Below are positions 32,791 through 44,129 of a DNA stretch of 64,000 nt, piece after piece; position 1 is the first letter of the stretch, and each line of letters starts with the position of its first letter. A model generated the notes under the pieces. It searched no databases. It saw only the letters and a list, made by a program, of their open reading frames with translations, and was not told where the DNA came from. The stretch spans positions 11,215,768-11,279,767 of the forward strand of contig NC_081337.1 of NCBI RefSeq assembly GCF_022539665.2, in the 5' to 3' direction. The DNA is from Daphnia carinata (taxonomy: Eukaryota > Arthropoda > Branchiopoda > Diplostraca > Daphniidae). A program made the translations under genes and the position numbers.

Positions 32791-34308
32791 ATGTCTACCA
32801 CCAACAACCTAGAAATGAATACAATCAAGGAAGAACGACCGAGCTGGATTGAAAATCTAGTAAACGACTGGATGGGAGCCGAAGAAACTCAGAAAACAGT
32901 AAAGATCGAGCACGAAACAGAACCTGAAATAGGGCTCGAAATTTAATTAGTGAAACACGAAATAGAAGAGAACGATGACGACGATAGAGATTGGCTGAAG
33001 AAAATGATTGAGCAAATCGAGAGGCCCGAAAATACTGCAGACAGCGCCGCAACAACAATAGCACTGACGAACGAGCACCGCAACCACGAAGAAAGCCAGT
33101 CAAGTTAGAGTCACCGTAAGGATGAATCACACCACGAAAACACAAGTGAAAGCGAAGAGCCCATGGCTAGCGAGTACGACGATGGACACTACACCACGAC
33201 AATGGAAAACACTGACAGCGACAATGAAGACGTGTACTATAAGTTAGGAAGTCTTGGAAGTATTTCCAACACTGAGCCATACGAGTATGACGACGAAGCG
33301 AGTGTGTTTCAAAGTGACGACGATCGGAGCGAAACGGAATACAGAAGTGACAAATACGACCCACCCGCAGGCGACGAAAAAGGAGGATTCAATCATGACC
33401 CAGAAGCGCATATCACTATCAGTTGCGGTAACTGCATGCTTAAGACTTTCCCTTTGTTAGCCGCGGGGGAGGCAGCCAGTATACGCATCGAAAGGATGGC
33501 TACTATAGCGGCCGAGGAAGGCCAGTTAATCTTAGAAATAATGAACCACCCCCGAAAAACATTAAGAAAATTTCTGAAGAAAAACGAAGAAGAGGGAAGA
33601 GCAACAGGGAGGAGCGTAGGAAGTATGTTAGACACGAAATTCCCAAACGGAAGAACCCTGCTCCATGAAAGTGTAAACAAAAAAAGATACGACGTCACGG
33701 ATTTACTATTAACGTTCGGCGCCAACATCAACATCGTGGAAAATGGCGAAACAATAGCTCACCGAGCCGCAGCGGACAACAATGAACACCTACTCAGAAC
33801 TCTAGCGTACCACAAGTGTCAGTTTAGCGAATGGAACTGTCTAGGGGAAACTCCCCTAATGGTGGCTATTGCATTAAGAAACGAAGAATGTATCGATTTC
33901 CTGTGGGTAACTCCACTGATAAAACAATTGAGTCGCGATGGAGAAACCGTTCTGCACTACGCGGCAAGATTCAATAACAAGAAAGAGTACGTCAACAGTG
34001 CATACCTGCATGGAGTAAACATGAACCAAAAGTCCTTGACGCGCCGCGAAACGGCCCTTATTGTAGCCGTACGATACGGAAACCCTAAAATCGTGGAAGT
34101 ACTGTTAAGAAACGAGGCCAGATACGACGAACCAGACGGCCTAGGAAATGACGCCATGGATTACATCGGCGAGAACGAAGAAATAGCGAAAGTATTCCTT
34201 AACAGAAACATAACCCCGAAAAAAAAAGGCCAGAAAACGCTGATAATACACTACGACCGAGAAAGGAGATGCAAGAAGAGGAGAGGATCAGCATCGGAAG
34301 AAGATTAA
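32791..34308 (+). CDS. Ankyrin-repeat protein carried by Gypsy-B (two in-frame stops in its N-terminal part)
   Basis: The uninterrupted part is 381 codons from ATG 33163. The same frame extends upstream to an ATG at 32791 through TAA (32944-32946) and TAG (33106-33108), so the ancestral protein was probably about 505 residues. The N-terminal third is acidic and disordered-looking. From residue 161 of the 381-aa part come about six ankyrin repeats (roughly 161-192, 193-225, 226-257, 258-291, 294-325, 326-348) with diagnostic GRTLLHESV, GETPLMVAI, GETVLHYAA and ETALIVAV. The C-terminus is basic (RRCKKRRG), possibly a nuclear signal. Five to seven repeats after an acidic N-terminus recall IkappaB-type proteins, but no DSGXXS degron is visible. 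Any effect on host immunity is inference only. It lies wholly inside the element, between env and the polypurine tract. Confidence 0.85.
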
Positions 34309-34540
34309 CCACAGAAATCACCGTTCCCACCAAGCAGAATTTAGAATACAATTTTAAAGTAAATAAAAAATAATAAAACAAGCTAGATATTTTCAAAATG
34401 TTTGGGACCTTAGACTTAGCTTCAAGCAAATATGTAACCAAAGTAAGCATCTTCGTATAAACAATATTGAAATGTTAAGCCTTCATTTGTAGGCCTTAAG
34501 GCATAAATGATATCTAGTTGGAGGACCAACTCTTATCGAT

Positions 34541-34555
34541 AAAGGGGGGAAGGAA
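34541..34555 (+). promoter_or_regulatory. Gypsy-B polypurine tract
   Basis: AAAGGGGGGAAGGAA directly precedes the 3' LTR and would prime plus-strand synthesis. Confidence 0.9.
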
Positions 34556-34920
34556 TGTAATGATCCAATATATACTTTTATGTACACTTGGCGGTAGCCT
34601 ATGCTATCCCTGAAGTAGGTGCGACGCGTAGTGTACATACTACGTAATCACCTACTGAATGGGAGCCGCTCCAAGTCTGCTTAGTGCTATTCCCCTGCAG
34701 CTTGGAGCTACGGTTGGCGCGTGGTGTATAACCATCGCGCCACGAACTTGTCACGCTCCCGCCGTCTAAGCGTGATGCTAATTATCACCATGACGTGCGC
34801 TAATGTAGCTCCTTACTGCTATATAAACCTGTGCTTTTTCAATCATAAATCAGAGTTGCCTTTGCTCTGTCATCTTGTACACTTGTACTAGGGATAATAA
34901 ACGGATATAAGAACCTTACA
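34556..34920 (+). repeat. 3' LTR of Gypsy-B
   Basis: 365 bp, same ends as the 5' LTR, about seven substitutions and no indels between them. Followed by the ATAAC duplication. Confidence 0.95.
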
Positions 34921-35240
34921 ATAACTAATGCTTGTTTTAAGCATTTCTTTTGCTAAATAATATATATTTTCCTAACTCCAATTTTTCTAGCTTACATTAA
35001 TTTCAGTAGCTTTATTTTCGTAAGCTAAAGGGCAAGCCTATGAATTCACAGCTTGCGCACGTTTAATTTTAAGGCGCTGAAGCCTGCACCCAAAACTAAA
35101 GCTAACCTAAACCTTTCCCTAGCTCGTTAGCTGCAAGCTAGCGACGGGGAAGCTTGATGAAGCTAGGATATGGGTATCGCCAAAACACAAGCTTACCTTT
35201 TCGTATGGGAACTCAAGTGTTCGATCCACGTACAGTTTAT
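34921..35240 (-). repeat. Right half of the repeat that received Gypsy-B
   Basis: Continues the match to the inverted copy at 8880-9000 (TATATTTTCCT, CTTACATTAATTTCAGTAGCTT, CGTAAGCTA). It is rich in AAGCTT, AAGCTA and TAGCTGCAAGCTAG words like the left half. A GTGTTCGATCC sequence near 35218 resembles a pol III B box. Confidence 0.6.
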
Positions 35241-35690
35241 GAATTATTTTTCACATTCATTGCTTTTTTTACTGTAGTGAAATATGAAAAAAAAAATTTA
35301 CTGAATTTAGTGAGTATCATGGTCGTGAAAATTCGTTTATTTAAATACTTTAATGTTTCAGTACCAGGAACTTGATAAATAATTGAAAACGTGAGTGTGA
35401 TTTCAAACGACGAGCGAAGGGGGCGATGCTAGGCCTTGAAACACCAATAACAAAAAGTGAAGTGCTAAAAACCAAATAACGTGTGAAACATATGTACATA
35501 TGTAACTTTTATACTAAATGAGCTGTATAAGCCAATAAGTGGAGCATGTAATCATGCAAAAAATTTACAATTATGACTTCCAACAAAAAAGTTATAATGG
35601 GGTGAAGAGACGTACAATTGATAACGCTGCCTGGGGTGCACAAACCCACATATGCCGTTCGGTTCTTCTTACAAATAGCCGACAGATCTG
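35241..35690. other. No gene recognised
   Basis: AT-rich sequence; ACATATGTACATATGT is a short palindrome near 35490. Confidence 0.3.
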
Positions 35691-35970
35691 ATTTCTAACA
35701 TGAAGAAATAGGCCATTCAAGATGGAGAAATAGGACTCATGAAGAAGAAATAGAAACTTAAAAAATTCCTTGGAGACATGGTAGTAATTCTCCGGGTTCT
35801 ATTACTCCATATCCTACTTTGTGGTCTTAACTCTCCGGGTCCCATTTCTCCAAGTCCTATTTCTCCGCGAATCTACCTCACTTTTACATATTCCATTATT
35901 AAAGTCCTAATATTAGAATGCAGATGGAGTTCACATAACAGGGGCAGGACATTGATTAGTTTCAGCTTCG

Positions 35971-36440
35971 CTACACATTCTTTACAGGTATCAACGATAA
36001 AAATGTGATGTTCGAGGCTACTTTTTGAACGGCACACAAAGCTTTTTCCAGTGGCACTGTGACCAACACTAGTGCGCCTTTAGTTCGATCTGCTGTGTAT
36101 GCATCTGCGTAAAAATCCTTTGGTAGATGTGCCTCTTTAGTAATCACAATCAACCGGCATGCCTTACAGCCGGAAAAGTTTCCTCTCGTTTCGATCATGT
36201 AGCCGGCTACATCGTATATGAGAAAGCTACCGATTCCATCTTCTTTGGACAAGGGCAACTCAATCACCTAACGCTCATCTTTCATTGCTTTCCGTAAGTC
36301 GGCAGCTGCCTTCACATTCTCTCAAAAAATTTTAAGGAGGCAACCCTTGAAATCGACGAGCACCCTCATGTTCTTATCCTTTTTAAAATTTGCGTTTCTC
36401 AATATGATCTTCGCTGGTGTGTGACACTATTGTGACGCTA
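35971..36440 (-). pseudogene. Decayed ORF, possibly transposase C-terminus
   Basis: The minus-strand frame is open for 98 codons (36267-35971) and extends upstream to about 36440 through a TAG and a TGA. It contains FLIYDVAGYMIETRGNFSGC followed by KACRL, a hydrophobic-GY-C..C pattern reminiscent of the C-terminal region of P/THAP9-type transposases. I am not certain of the family. Its position between the 14-bp motif clusters supports a transposase origin. Confidence 0.35.
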
Positions 36441-37940
36441 GTGACACTATTCGGATTATATGAAGAAAACTTGTGTCCGTCAGGTGAGTATCAACAGAAG
36501 GAAATGCGTCGAAAAGTCATCCATAGAAAAAATGAGATAATTGCATAAACGAAGATTTACTTTAATTTTAAAATACAGATCTCTAATGCATCGTGATTTC
36601 ATTTGACAGTCAACACGAAACCGTATCTCTGTGAAGAGTTTTGGGGGCTCAAAAACTCCTGTTAAATCAATCGTGCTACGGATAGACAAGCACCAGCCAT
36701 AAAAACCGTCTGTTATGCAAATGCTGCCATTGTTTGACGTTTCCTAGGATTGCGATGGCACGCATGGCACGCCATCATCTCGTTCATTTTTAGCATGTCT
36801 CCCAGCACAGGTTGCTTTCCCTTTATAACATTTCCGTCTATTCCGACTGAAGTATTCTAGTTTCTTTTCATTTATTGACTTGAATTTTTCAATTTCAAAC
36901 CAAGCAACCTTTGATGTTCGTATTTTCTGTGCCATACCACCATACCACCATACCTGTACCATGTAGAACACATGGTAGACAGTTTACCGCACACTGAAGA
37001 ACATTAAACTAAATTATGAATATTGTAACTAAATTAAGAATGGTAGTCTTGTGACCAAGAAATAAAAAGATAAGAGAAAGATAAGAAGATAAGAAAAAAA
37101 AGATAGAAATAAAAAGTCGTTTAAATGTCGCCCTAAACCCTTGGGAGAAGTCGAGTTATAGACGAACATCCGGAAATGTAAATGGATCCCGGGAATGATG
37201 CAAGATTGTCGTCGGTCCTGCATCCGTAGATCGTAGGTTTCGCGTTGGTGATACAGAATATCTAAAAACGGCAGAACAGGGAGTTGAGGAAAACGGGGAT
37301 AATCGGGATAGTTTAACGTATTTTCAAATTGTGTAGTGACGGTCTGTGTTTGTTAGGGCGGTGTTGGTTAAGAGTTTCGTGTTTCCCTGAGGCTGTTCTT
37401 TTTCTCTTTTGCATAGTGTAGAGGCCCGGCGGCCTGACATGTTAGTCTTGGGATCTGTAACAGACTAATATCTTTCCGAAGAATAGCTATCCAGACTAAC
37501 CGTTGACCAAAACGCTTCAATCCCGTTACAAACGGAAAATATCCCTGCTGTATTGGACGTTTGCGTCCACGTGCGCGTTACAATATAGATTTGTTAGGTT
37601 TAACTGAAGCACACTAACAACCTAAGCAATTTTATGATTGAGGAAATGATTTCCTGTACGTTTGAAGAGTTGAAGGATAGCGATGAAGGCGTAAATCTTG
37701 ATGTTGTCATTCAGAGGGTGGACGAAAAGCTTGTTGGCTCCACTGTCCCCACTTACGTTCATGATTTTCAGACTGCCTCAATACAGAAATGTCCGTCGCA
37801 TATGACGCCCTTCACTAGTGCATCGCAGGGGTAAGGCATTATAAACGCTTTCATGATGATATTGATGACGACCTAGTAATTGGCCACGCCGTTTGATGCA
37901 AACCACGCAAAAGGATTGGCGGTAAAATATGACTGAAACG
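36441..37940. other. Interior of the DNA-transposon relic, no further gene recognised
   Basis: Small ORFs (36480-36689, 36744-36971, 37029-37223 minus; 37634-37834 plus) lack recognisable features. A purine-rich minus-complement stretch lies at 37060-37110. Confidence 0.3.
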
Positions 37941-38065
37941 AAATAGGACTGGAGAAATAGGACTGACTTTTAAAATATTTTAGGATAGTCCTTTTTCGCC
38001 TTGGCATCAGTCCTATTTCTCCACGGCATTAGTCCTCTATCTCCTTCGAGATTGTCCTATTCCTT

Positions 38066-41060
38066 TTACCTTGTTCCAATAGGAACGACGAGCCTCCAAT
38101 CCGGTAGCAAATGTAGAGCGTCGGCTTATATCTATTTTCCTTTTTAAAAACCCGATTGTGTTAACTCATTAGTTAAGTGGTTCACAAAACAAACTTTTCC
38201 TGCAATATAATTAAAATTGTAGGAAAACATGAACTATATTGTATTTAATAGAGTACATTTAACAAAATACTATCACACATACTAAAGAAATATTTATTAT
38301 TTATATTGTACTTTATGTGGACATAACCAACTTTTCCAATTGCACTAATGTTTTACTATTTCATACAACTATCGTTACGTAATATACAGCTGTTACATAT
38401 TCTGATTTTTCTCTAATAGTATTTTATTAAATGAACTCTATAATTCATCAGAATACATTGAATTAGAAACCCTGGCTTGTATTTCATTCCACACTTGAAT
38501 TCTTTTCCCGGTTCAGCAGCTGCGTGTTCTACGTACGTCATGACTGCTTGCGCACCTTAAAAAAAAATCAACAAAATTATAAAAGGTCATATTCAGTTGA
38601 GATATATTCACGTATTGCAAGCGACATATTTTTTAAATAATTTAGTCCCTGATATTTATTAATCAAATTTAGAGTACAGACGTACAAACGTTCCATCATA
38701 ACATGAAGTAAAAAATTACAAGATAAGAAAGAATGATAAGTTGTTTATATAACTACGTCAATTTTTGAATAATTTGAAAACAGTAGCCTACGTAAGTATT
38801 AATTTAAGAAAGCACCGAGATATAGCATTAACTACACGATTTTTATACCAGATCCCTTAATTCATTTATGCTGAATTAAGGGACTGTACTGCTTCAAAGC
38901 TGCTGTACTTTTCATTGGCCGCTAATGCGCGGCATTTGTTTTATGTTTCTTTGAGTTCGGATGCCAAAACAAGGTAAACAAATGTATTGGTGAAAAGTTG
39001 TTACATGAAAATTTTGAATGCTTCGAGTTACAATTTCTCTTGATTTCACCCGCCTAATTCTTTTTATTCGTCACGACCAGCTTCCCGCTTAGTGACCTCT
39101 CTACTTTTGTTACTGACAAATCTCTTCTTCAAGTATCTCAATGCCTTAATACCACCAGTACTTAATACCACACGTTATGACCGTCTAAGGTTTTGATACA
39201 GGCCTTTAGTCCGGCACAGTCGCGATGGCTTCTTTTGGCATTAGGAAAAGATGGTTTCTCCTCAACGTGGAGAGACTGTGGAATGTCTTTCTCCCTAAAC
39301 GTCTTTTTGGTGGCATCAAACCAACTTATACAAGCAACTGTTTTCCTGTTATCAAACGAACTCTAAGAGTCAGAAGGAAGTATCACATTTTCTTTGAGTT
39401 TGACAGCAAGTTCATCAATAGCAGAATCTGCAAATAGATCACTTAACGTTATCTAGAACGAAATATTCGATGAAGTCAACGCCAACGGGAAAACATCTAC
39501 CATTAAATCCCACCGAGGGCTCAGTCAAGTACAGATGCCTATCAGAAGAAAAATCAGTTGGTATAAGGTCTATCAATTCGACCGGATCTGAGCTAGGTAG
39601 GGTGAATTGTGTGCTTGTATCTAAATTGTAATCAATTATGAAATGGGATTCAATAGGGTTTTTAAATCTTAATCTAATGTACCTTGTAGTTGGTAATTAG
39701 ATCCAGCTCTCGACGGTTTCAGCGGTTTCTGTCTCAGAATTAATAAAAACATTTTGAGAGTCAAGTGGCAAAGACACGTTTTATTCTAGATGGTGATGCA
39801 TCAATCAGACAATATTTAAAAAATGTGGTAACAGAACAAAGAAATGGTATGCCAATCAATGCAAGTGATCGTTCAAGTTCATTTCCTAATCCAAAAAACT
39901 ATAAGTTGGTGTATGGTCAATCCTCTCAAATAGATGTGAGCTACTCTTTGTGGTCTTATTCTTTGAAAGAACAGAGGACAATGACCTAAACGGTGAGCTC
40001 AAAATGGAACTGAAGGTCTTCAATCTTGAATTTAACGATTCTTCCCAACTGAGGAAGAGAATACAAATGAGAATGTTAGTAAATTGTACGGATATCTGAA
40101 GAAGCACTACATTCGTCACTTACATAGATCACCTTGATTTATACTCAAAGGTCAGGTCAAAGTTCTACAGCTATGGCTGTTGCAACAGGGTTTGCGAGTA
40201 GAAAATAACAGTAACAAAGAAATATACAAAGTAAAATGTACCCCCAATATACCTAGAAGATGATTGGTTTGGCTTCAAATTTGAGGCGCCACAGTTTCTA
40301 GAGGACAAATTATTCCGTCCATTAAGCTACTCTGTTGCCGAACGTGATGTTCGGATGTTTTTTAATTAACATACCAATAAACAACCATTAGTGATAAAAA
40401 TAAATGGGACAGGGTAAAGCTATTCCGCGGTCGGATATGTAAATTCCTTTCTTGTCACTATGTTAATTTTGAGTTAAGTTTATCTCTCACTACTTGAGAG
40501 TTATTCGACAAAAAAGAAACGCGTCCCGATTGGCCCGGCCTCCCCTAATTGTTGAGCATTAGTTGCGGTCCGCAAGATGTTATGATCATTATAGTCTCGA
40601 AGGTTACATTTATTAGCTTGCACGAAATGACTATGGCATTTTTCCGAAAGCGTGTAATTTTTTGCAGTTGGTTGTATCTAGATGTAAAGCAGCTAACCAA
40701 CCATTATATTTTTGAAACCTAATTTTCAAAACAAATCGCACCTTTTGGGATTCCTAATTAAATAAAGAAATCAATTATAAAAATGCATAAAATAGAAAAA
40801 TATTTCATGTAAACAAACGTGGGTATCTGCTGTCGATAAAGACTGTGTTGAAGCTCTTGGAAAGTGTTCAAAGGATGTAGCATCTCAATCGGCAGGGCAA
40901 ATCTCAGAGACACAACCAACACTTTCAATAACCGAAAACTTTTTTCAACCATTCAAAAAAATTGCTTTTCAGGGAAACTGTTTGATTAAAATTGGATTAG
41001 AATCAAACAAATCACCTGCTTGTGTAACTGTTGACCAAGGACCATCAGGGCAATTTGGAA
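38066..41060. other. Mostly featureless AT-rich sequence with unassigned ORF fragments
   Basis: No recognisable gene in 38066-39430. 39765-39989 (plus) and an ATG-less plus frame ending at about 41090 (containing VTVDQGPSGQFGNH) are open but unassigned. These may be eroded retroelement parts, since a Gypsy integrase fragment follows at once. Confidence 0.3.
39439..39696 (-). pseudogene. Unassigned 85-codon open fragment
   Basis: The minus frame between TAA codons reads coherently, with segments FKNPIESHFIIDYNLD and TEPSVGFNGRCFPVGVDFIE. The composition looks protein-like, but I recognise no family. It has no methionine start, so it would be a relic or an internal exon. Confidence 0.25.
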
Positions 41061-41064
41061 ATCA

Positions 41065-41340
41065 TGTTTCGTTGATTGGGATGAGTCCCTAAAACACGTG
41101 TGCTTTGCATATAATACAACGGGACTGGAAGCCACGAAATTTTCTTCATTTTTCTTCTTTATGGACGTAAACCCAAATTACCAATCAACTTGGAGCTTGA
41201 TGCCGACCCAAATCCACTATTGCCGGATGATGGCGCCACAATAAGTTACGCTGACCCATTATCGGCAGCTAGAGAAATGGCGAAAATTAGAATGGAAGAA
41301 GTGAAAAACAAGTGTTCGTTCGATGGAAAGCGTTTTCAGG
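41065..41340 (+). pseudogene. Ty3/Gypsy integrase fragment
   Basis: The frame starts DWDESLKHVCFAYNTTGLEA, the conserved C-terminal part of the Gypsy integrase core. After a frame change near 41165 it continues LPINLELDADPNPLLPDD and DPLSAAREMAKIRMEEVKNK, the usual helix after the catalytic domain. It stops abruptly near 41340, close to a minus-strand BEL fragment, so it is a truncated piece. Confidence 0.7.
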
Positions 41341-41399
41341 TCGAGGTCCAGTATTGTCGAAGCAAGCCCGAATTCACGTATACGGCTGCTATCACAGTC

Positions 41400-43470
41400 T
41401 TCGACGACGTCCACCACTCTATATTACTTCATTTGGCGTGCCCGTTCTACTGCCTCATCTTTTGAGTTGAATGAGTTGAGGTAGTTATCAACGTAAAAAT
41501 TCCATCGAGCACTATCGGCTTACTGTGGATACTGGTCGCGATGATGACCGGTAACTCAGTTGAGGGCGAATATACTGGTCGTCGGGGAGGATACCGCTCT
41601 AAATACGTGAACAGTCATCTGGCACGTCAACGGGGCTGACTACTGCCGGCCGTACGGTAAACAAAACGGAAGGCTGCCTGGTCTTCTTCTGGGACTTTCA
41701 CCTGATAAAACATTTTCTCGATATGGGTAGGCCTTAGACGGATGAGCACACCAAGCAAGCTATCAATAAGTTAGGTCTCCAAAGTAAATATTTATTAATC
41801 GACGTTCCACCGAATTCGTCAGCTTTGTAGATTACAACTCGAACTTTGGTCGATAAACTGGACGGGCTGATGTCCCCGTGATTTCCCTGTGATTTGGTAA
41901 TTACCACGTCTTGTTCGTTTCCTTCCATGTACATTGGGTAGTGAGGAGTCTTACGTGTTTCAAGCCGAAGTAACCCTTTACCACTGCATCGCATTTTTAG
42001 GCAAAGTCAGCATCTCGACGAATTCGGCTTTCGGGCCTCTTCAATGCAGAGGAACGATTGTTCAGAAGGCCTACTTCGTCGGCTTTCCACATAAAGACAA
42101 CCAAATACTGATTACCAACATTTTTTACTGAAGTCCAGAGAACTTACTGAAGTCTACTTTTTGCGCGTAGATCGTCTTCGGACGAAACGTGCTGCTCCAC
42201 GTCTACGTCTTTGGCCACGAACTGCGCATATAATGTTGAGGTGACTAACACGTTTAGGTCTTTAGGCCGTTTCTGTGTTACCAAATGAGCGATGATCGGG
42301 CATCCGTCCTGCGGCGGGCCCGGTTGACCCCCAAACACTACCCAAACGTATCTTGAAGGTAATGGGCTTAGTTTTTTCAGCCCGACGTGGCGACTTCGAT
42401 TCCTATCAGCATGTTCACATCCTCCTGTTAAAAGGTCGGAACATCAATACCACGTAGGTGGGTCCAGGACTGAACTGTCAAGGGATTTCAACTTCAATTT
42501 TGCTTGTTCCGTCAAGGGACGAGAAGGCACAATTTACTACTTAAGCGATTGGTGTGGCTTCATTGTACGAGACAACGTTGATGCGTTTAGACGGTCGAAT
42601 GAGTCCCAACTTTGTTATTACATAACTCCTGATCAGTGTGGGCCGTTCCTGGACCCATTTTTCGCCAACTCCAATGCAAATTGGCACGATTATGAAACGT
42701 TCTAGTCGTTTTACCGTTTCCAAGTGAGTTAAGGTCCCCTGGAATGTGTCGATGATGGCGCTGATGGAGATTTGGGATCCGATAGTTTCCTCAGTGGGAT
42801 GAATTCGGATCCATTAAGCAAGGTATGGTGTCAGAACCAGCTCATCCAGCAATGGTACACCTGATGTGTCTGGGACACTCCTTGCGTTCGTGTATGCCGG
42901 TGAAACATAGCAAACATCTCCTGAACTTGAACACTTTCACTGTCCTTTTCGCGGGCACGAGAGTATTGAAGTATGGTGTAATTTGAAGTGAAGATGGTGG
43001 GCCCTGCCGGTTCACGCAAGGCATATCCAACGTTCTAGACTGTTATCTTCTTCGATTTCAGTCGGCTTCGTTGAGGCGCGGTTGTTGGAGATGATCTTGC
43101 CGAAGATTTCGAACCTTCTATTGTCGATACGTATGCAACAATCAATGGAAGCATTGTGGTGGGTCGTTCGACAGGCGTCCTTTTATCGAATTTTACACCA
43201 TTGGATGTCGATGGTGGTAAAGAATCGTATTTTTCTAGGCTGTTCACCCATGGATTTCAACGTGACTCAGTTGCCTAAATAAGTAATATTCAGTTCTACG
43301 CCTGGTTTTCGTTTCCTCTTTCCACTTGTACTTGAGGTACGACGTTATCCTCGCTTTAAGGGATACTTGTTGTCCTAGGAATTGAGAATTGACATAAAAG
43401 AGCCTCCAACACCAGGTTTTTTCTCTTACCAAAAGTGATAACATATCAAGGAGTGATGCTGGAGTCTTTT
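41400..43470 (-). pseudogene. Eroded BEL/Pao element: gag end, zinc knuckles, protease, RT
   Basis: Read on the minus strand, pieces appear in BEL order and parallel the BEL element at 55.7-63.9 kb. A zinc-knuckle region (RRCLLCFTGIHERKECPRH, about 42930) comes first. A protease-flank segment (LIRSYVITKLGL then INVVSYNEA, about 42600) follows, with the DSGS active-site stretch missing. RT comes last: STKVRVVIY, GTSINKYLL, HIEKMFYQVKVPEED, MTVHVFRAVSSPT, and finally YVDNYLNSF near 41440. Several stops and frame changes separate them. It is clearly dead and older than the BEL copy to the right. Confidence 0.75.
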
Positions 43471-43667
43471 TATACCGATTTGTGCAATTCCGCAGTTCTT
43501 GCTCTCTCCTGATTTTTACCCTAAATCTTCTTCGGCACCCATCTTCAAGAGCGCATGCAAGGGATTTCGAATGGCAGCAAAATCCGCCGTAATCCTTGCG
43601 GGTAGGGAATGGCCAGGCTGGTCACGAGGCAATATGTCTTAAAATTTTTTCGAAGCGAATAATATGA
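43471..43667. other. No gene recognised
   Basis: May be the 5' part of the eroded BEL copy. The last 25 bases already belong to the AT-rich repeat at 43668. Confidence 0.3.
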
Positions 43668-43835
43668 ATTCAGTTGACATAAATTTTTCCAATGAGATAA
43701 TATATTTACAATACTATGATAATATATATAACATAAATACTAATATATACATTAAAATTATATAGATATGTTACTATTATACATATACAGTACTATAATA
43801 TATATTGAAGGGAATAGTCAGCCTGTGTACTGACT
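43645..43835 (+). repeat. AT-rich repeat, copy of the sequence into which BEL inserted
   Basis: GAAGCGAATAATATGAATTC, then AAATTTTTCCAATGAGATAATAT and TA-rich sequence. The same series occurs inverted at 55375-55510, and in direct orientation at 55588-55688 continuing beyond the BEL element at 63934. Confidence 0.7.
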
Positions 43836-44129
43836 TTTACCTTTGAGTAAATTGAAATTTGAAGAATTGAAGAAATAACATACGGTAGGCACTGGCGATC
43901 TTGTTGTTCACTGTAGGAGATGTATTTTGCGACTAACTGCCCCTTGCCCTCTCTTGCGAGACAGCCAATAGGCCTAGGGCGGGGCTTAGATACAAAAAGG
44001 GGGGATGTACAGTGGTGGCCTTCTATCGAGGACCACCCAATTCAAATACATTAAAACGGCTGGGCAGCCCCATGCGGCGTCCAGACCGCGTCGTAGGCTG
44101 TTGGGAATGCATCATATTCCCAGCATCTA

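Larger units (their letters stand above)
21712..34920 (+). mobile_element. Gypsy-B, retrovirus-like element with gag, pol, env and an ankyrin gene
   Basis: A 13,209-bp insertion bounded by 365-bp LTRs (TGTAATGATCC...CCTTACA) and by the 5-bp target duplication ATAAC (21707-21711 and 34921-34925). Internal order is PBS, coiled-coil gag with CCHC knuckle, protease-RT-RNase H-integrase in the -1 frame, a 43-nt A run, a large env, an A-rich spacer, an ankyrin-repeat ORF and a polypurine tract. The LTRs differ at about 7 of 365 positions (about 2%), so insertion is fairly recent. The copy nevertheless has stops or frame changes in gag, pol, env and the ankyrin ORF and looks inactive. An accessory ankyrin gene in this position is not something I know from Ty3/Gypsy elements. 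Confidence 0.95.
35695..38065. mobile_element. Probable DNA-transposon relic with clustered 14-bp subterminal motifs
   Basis: The motif GGAGAAATAGGACT occurs at 35724-35737 (plus), 35853-35866 (minus), 37951-37964 (plus) and 38009-38022 (minus), with weaker copies such as GGAGAAATAGGA-like, CCCATTTCTCC and ATCTCCTTCGAG nearby. Two clusters, each containing both orientations, bracket 2.1 kb that includes a decayed minus-strand ORF. Clustered inverted subterminal motifs are typical of transposase binding sites in cut-and-paste elements. Terminal repeats and target duplication were not identified. Confidence 0.4.

Noticed and set aside
33163-34308. Ankyrin ORF as an independent host gene next to the element
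   Set aside because: It lies between env and the polypurine tract, inside LTRs with a matching target duplication.
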